Shown: positions 33,940-36,533 of the stretch, in pieces | Numbering within the stretch: position 1 is the first letter of the stretch | How the letters are laid out: the number at the start of each line of letters is the position of its first letter | Assembly (NCBI GenBank): GCA_038144955.1 | Contig: JAYQOT010000021.1 | Location: forward strand, 1-36,533 | DNA: 36,533 nt | Reading direction: 5' to 3' | From: Ga0077527 sp038144955 | Lineage (GTDB): Bacteria; Pseudomonadota; Gammaproteobacteria; Burkholderiales; SG8-41 | Translations under genes and position numbers: made by a program | The notes under the pieces: model-generated | Told to the model about the DNA's origin: nothing | Databases searched by the model: none | Seen by the model: the letters and a program-made list of their open reading frames with translations, nothing else

Positions 33940-35009
33940 GGCTGCGGTGCCGCCAGCGGCTGTTTGAGCGCACGCTGCATCACGGCGATGAAATCATCCG
34001 GGGTCAGGGTCAGCATGTCGACCGGATGGCCGGAAAAAAACCGGCGTATTTTCTCATCGACACTGTCCAGCGGCAGGTCACGCAGTGCCGCCTCGAGATC
34101 TGCCAGCGTGCGTCGCGGATTGATGAACAGATCGCCGCTGAACCAGACCCGGCGCAGGATGCGGCTGTTCAGGTCACAGGCGACCGATACCCGCAGCAGT
34201 CCACCGGCAAATTTCTGGGTCGCCTCCAGCAACGGCATGTCGGCTGCCGGACGGCTGACCAATCCAACCCAGTCCGGATGATCAATTTCGGCGAGCGCTG
34301 CCTGATAACGCCGCTCTTCCGACAACGTCAGTTCGCCCTCGGAAAATTCCACGCCGAATTCGCTTTCGAATGCCTCGACCATGTAGTCGCGGATCAGTCC
34401 CGCATCGGGCTTGCGGCCCAGCAGTTCCTTCAGGTTGGCAACCCTGTCGCGCGCTGAAGCAATGGCCTTGTCCGAAAGTTTTTCCGCGGTGATTCGCAAC
34501 ACGCGTAACATCTTTTCGACATCGAACTCGATCAGCAGCGTGCCCTGGTACATCAGCGCATCGCCGTCAAAGGCACCGCCGGTGCCGGAAATTTTGCGGC
34601 CGTCGACTTCGATGTCGTTGCGCGGACGGAAGCGGGCGTCGACGCCCAGTGCACTGATCGCGGTTGCCGCGGCATGGCAGATGCGCCTTGAAATCACCTG
34701 CATGTCGGCAGTACCGAGGTCGCGCTTGTGCAAGTACAGTTCCCAGCCGATCTGGGTTTCGTCGAAATAGATCGCACCGCCGCCGGTAATGCGCCGCTGC
34801 ACTGTGATGCTGTGCTTGCGGCAATACTCGAGATCGAGTTCCTGCTCCGCGCTCTGGTGATAGCCCAGCAGTGCCGAAGGCGTGAAACGCAGGAAACGCA
34901 GCGTGCTGGGAATTTCTTCTGCCTGGCGCGCCTCCAGCAGCGCCCGATTGAGCGCGATATTCTGTGCCGCAGGCCGCAGACCGGTATCGATGACGCGCCA
35001 GTGATCCAT
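33936..35009 (-). CDS. lplA: Lipoate-protein ligase, sHdr type
   Basis: This 357-residue ligase has an LplA catalytic domain (about residues 1-240) and a C-terminal accessory (LplB-like) domain. The motifs QRRITGGGAIYFDE (71-84) and GRKISGTGG with K139 as the expected adenylate-binding lysine are intact. It activates lipoate or octanoate with ATP and attaches it to LbpA; the sHdr version is known as sLpl(AB). The gene starts 5 bases after the upstream radical SAM gene stop and overlaps lipT by four bases. A second ligase-like gene lies at 27774-28628. Confidence 0.9.
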   Translation of the reverse strand: MDHWRVIDTGLRPAAQNIALNRALLEARQAEEIPSTLRFLRFTPSALLGYHQSAEQELDLEYCRKHSITVQRRITGGGAIYFDETQIGWELYLHKRDLGTADMQVISRRICHAAATAISALGVDARFRPRNDIEVDGRKISGTGGAFDGDALMYQGTLLIEFDVEKMLRVLRITAEKLSDKAIASARDRVANLKELLGRKPDAGLIRDYMVEAFESEFGVEFSEGELTLSEERRYQAALAEIDHPDWVGLVSRPAADMPLLEATQKFAGGLLRVSVACDLNSRILRRVWFSGDLFINPRRTLADLEAALRDLPLDSVDEKIRRFFSGHPVDMLTLTPDDFIAVMQRALKQPLAAPQP

Positions 35010-35014
35010 GGCTA

Positions 35015-36196
35015 TCAGCCGGCCACCACCGGTATGCCGGCCAGCTTGCCGGATGCGCGCGGACGCGCACGCCGTTCGGCGATCAGGTCCTGAAGATCGA
35101 CGCGCACCCCCGAATCACGCTCCAGCGCCATGACCTCGTCACCAACCGCTATCGAACAACAGGCCGGCGTCACCCGCACATCCCGACCCAGACGCAGCGC
35201 CAGTTCAACCACTCCATCTGCCGGATGAGCAATGCCGTTCAGCCCGGCCATCGCGGCGTAGCTGTCGATTTCAGCCTTGATCAGGCCCGCAGGACGCGCG
35301 CAGCCCAGCAGCAACGGCAAATCCGGAAGTCGGCGTCGCGCATCGAGGAAAAAGCGACCAACCTGACGTGCATCCGGCGTCACAAAGGGGCGCTGTGCCG
35401 GCGCATAAAACGGCATGACCACCACCAGCACCAGAGCTGCCGGACGGTGACGGGCAACAATTTCCATTGCCTCCCATTCGCCGAGCAAACGTCCGTAGTG
35501 CAGGCCAATGACAATGTGCGGCACCGCCTTCATTGAAGTCGCGGTCAGGCATTCCAGCGAACGCTCGAAATCGGCAACGCTGCGCTTCAGGTGGTAAACC
35601 TGCGAGATCGTGTCCTGGGACCCGATGACATCCATCATTGCCGCGTCGATGCCCGCATCTTCCATGCGCCGTGCGATATCGCGGTCGACCAGCGCAGTAT
35701 GCAGGGCGATCTTGAAAGCCGGAAAAGCGTCCTTGATACGGCGCACCACGGGGTAATACGAGTCGTACTCGACCTCGTTGCGGTGATTGGAGCCGCCGGT
35801 CAGCAGCATGCCTTGCGCGCCGCCGGCGATCTGTTCGTTGACCACGCGCCACAGCGCATCCGGCGTGCGTGCCGGAATCATCGGCTCGAGAATTTTCGCC
35901 TTGCAATGATCACAGGCCAGCGCGCACTCGCCGCCGGTAATCGACACTGCCGGCCATGCACTCTTGCCGCAACCGGCGAGTTCCGAAGTGACGTAGGACT
36001 TGAACGTCGGGGTGTAGAAATTGATTCGCGGCTGGGAACCAATGCCCGACCGCTCGATCTCGCCGACCAGCCCCGGGTCGAGCTCGACGCTTTCAAGCGG
36101 CTCAATGCCCGCGACGATGTCCGTCCAGGAGTGGTTCACCGATTCACCCGCTTCCGCAAGCGTCAGATTACTGGCAACCAGCGAAGCCTTCGGCAT
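35015..36196 (-). CDS. lipS1: Radical SAM lipoate-assembly protein, probable LipS1
   Basis: This 393-residue radical SAM enzyme holds the CxxxCxxC motif at C91, C95 and C98 (GECALACDHCKA). Further cysteines are C76 and a C-terminal CC pair (TPACCSIAVGDEVM), likely auxiliary cluster ligands. It is different from the radical SAM protein at 31210-32340 and the two together fit the LipS1/LipS2 pair that forms lipoate on octanoylated carriers. LipS1/LipS2 naming is by position. The ATG at 36196 overlaps lbpA by 29 bases; a GTG at 36139 would avoid the overlap and cannot be ruled out. Confidence 0.83.
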   Translation of the reverse strand: MPKASLVASNLTLAEAGESVNHSWTDIVAGIEPLESVELDPGLVGEIERSGIGSQPRINFYTPTFKSYVTSELAGCGKSAWPAVSITGGECALACDHCKAKILEPMIPARTPDALWRVVNEQIAGGAQGMLLTGGSNHRNEVEYDSYYPVVRRIKDAFPAFKIALHTALVDRDIARRMEDAGIDAAMMDVIGSQDTISQVYHLKRSVADFERSLECLTATSMKAVPHIVIGLHYGRLLGEWEAMEIVARHRPAALVLVVVMPFYAPAQRPFVTPDARQVGRFFLDARRRLPDLPLLLGCARPAGLIKAEIDSYAAMAGLNGIAHPADGVVELALRLGRDVRVTPACCSIAVGDEVMALERDSGVRVDLQDLIAERRARPRASGKLAGIPVVAG

Positions 36197-36533
36197 TCAT
36201 CTTCGCTTCGAAAGCAGCGACGACTGCACCGCCGGTGACCAACGCCGCGGAATCGCCGTCCCAGTTGCTGGGCTTCATCTTGACCATCCAGCCCGAACCG
36301 TAAGGATCACTGTTAATGGAACCCGGGGCCGAAGACAACGCGTCATTGATCGCCACCACCTCGCCCGCGACCGGCGCCTTCACCGGACCCACCCACTTGC
36401 CGGATTCGACGGTGGCCGCAGACTTGTTGAGGTCGACGCTGCGGCCGACTTTCTTCGGCGTGCACGACACCACCTGCCCGGCCAGCGCCGCAGCATAGGC
36501 AGTCATGCCGATGGTCACCGTGCCGTCGGCCTC
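36168..36533 (-). CDS. lbpA: Lipoate-binding protein LbpA, GcvH-like (5' end missing)
   Basis: The last 121 residues of a GcvH-like carrier are visible; the start lies beyond the edge. TIGMTAYAAALAGQVVSCTPKKVGR is in the form of the family (the Cys is unlike typical GcvH), and the lipoylation lysine is in ESGKWVGPVKAPVAGEV, where glycine-cleavage H proteins have ES-x-K too. The direct neighbourhood of lipS1, lplA and lipT, with no gcvT or gcvP seen, favours LbpA, the carrier of the sHdr sulfur-oxidation system. Lipoylated LbpA is essential for that pathway. sHdr genes are expected just outside the window. Confidence 0.88.
   Translation of the reverse strand, partial: EADGTVTIGMTAYAAALAGQVVSCTPKKVGRSVDLNKSAATVESGKWVGPVKAPVAGEVVAINDALSSAPGSINSDPYGSGWMVKMKPSNWDGDSAALVTGGAVVAAFEAKMNAEGFAGCQ

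Noticed and set aside
32914..34281. 455-residue plus-strand frame opposite lipT and lplA
   Set aside because: It is antisense to two conserved enzymes with overlapping start and stop.
1..36533. CRISPR arrays, insertion sequences, tRNA or rRNA genes
   Set aside because: I saw no spaced direct repeats, transposase motifs or cloverleaf sequences on reading; a tRNA scan was not possible.

Overview
The window reads as a chromosomal piece of a sulfur-oxidising member of the Betaproteobacteria, probably an uncultured one known from an assembly: 751 N bases interrupt the acetolactate synthase locus. The betaproteobacterial signs are the gene orders ilvB-(ilvH in the gap)-ilvC-psd-pssA-leuA, sigma factor-DUF3619-DUF3106-RDD, and pepA-holC-valS divergent from lptF-lptG. 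The metabolic sign is the right end, a lipoate-assembly gene set (lbpA, two LipS-type radical SAM proteins, lplA, lipT) of the kind that accompanies the sHdr pathway of cytoplasmic sulfane-sulfur oxidation. The assignment comes from gene content; the taxon below class level is not resolved.

Layout. 1-3.3 kb: start of an exported protein, then DUF3501, a GlpC/HdrB-like Fe-S protein and a rubrerythrin (probable peroxide or oxidative-stress unit), then a two-CBS protein. 3.3-8.3 kb: rppH, a spermidine-synthase-like protein, proS, a lytic transglycosylase, a WrbA-type quinone reductase, DUF2069 and DUF2905 membrane proteins. 8.3-15.1 kb, all on the minus strand: branched-chain amino acid synthesis (ilvB, ilvC, leuA) with phosphatidylethanolamine synthesis genes (psd, pssA) between them. 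leuA has a 28-residue leader peptide, containing Leu-Leu-Leu-Arg-Gly-Arg, on an almost leaderless transcript. 15.2-17.1 kb: an overlapping sigma factor/DUF3619/DUF3106/RDD unit. 17.1-26.7 kb: lptG-lptF divergent from pepA, holC, valS, an MFS exporter and DUF4126. valS is in frame, without a stop, with a 185-codon upstream reading frame.

26.7-29.1 kb holds a four-gene minus-strand operon: an unknown protein, a lipoate-protein-ligase-like enzyme that has no ATG/GTG/TTG start and seems to begin at CTG, a FecR-domain protein and a degenerate receiver-like protein. The ligase-like gene would be truncated past its RRxxGGG motif by ordinary gene callers and is the least expected item here. 29.1-31.1 kb: a FadL-type outer-membrane channel downstream of a DsrE2-like sulfurtransferase. 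31.2-36.5 kb: the lipoate-assembly operon ending in an intrinsic terminator, with an exported GlcG/HbpS-like protein inside it. The sHdr subunits themselves are expected just beyond the right edge.

How the genes work together: LplA attaches lipoate or octanoate to the GcvH-like carrier LbpA. The two radical SAM proteins are expected to insert the two sulfurs, LipT is the proposed flavin reductase, and lipoylated LbpA serves the sHdr complex. DsrE2-type proteins pass sulfane sulfur to that pathway. The second ligase-like gene 3 kb beyond this operon has no known role.
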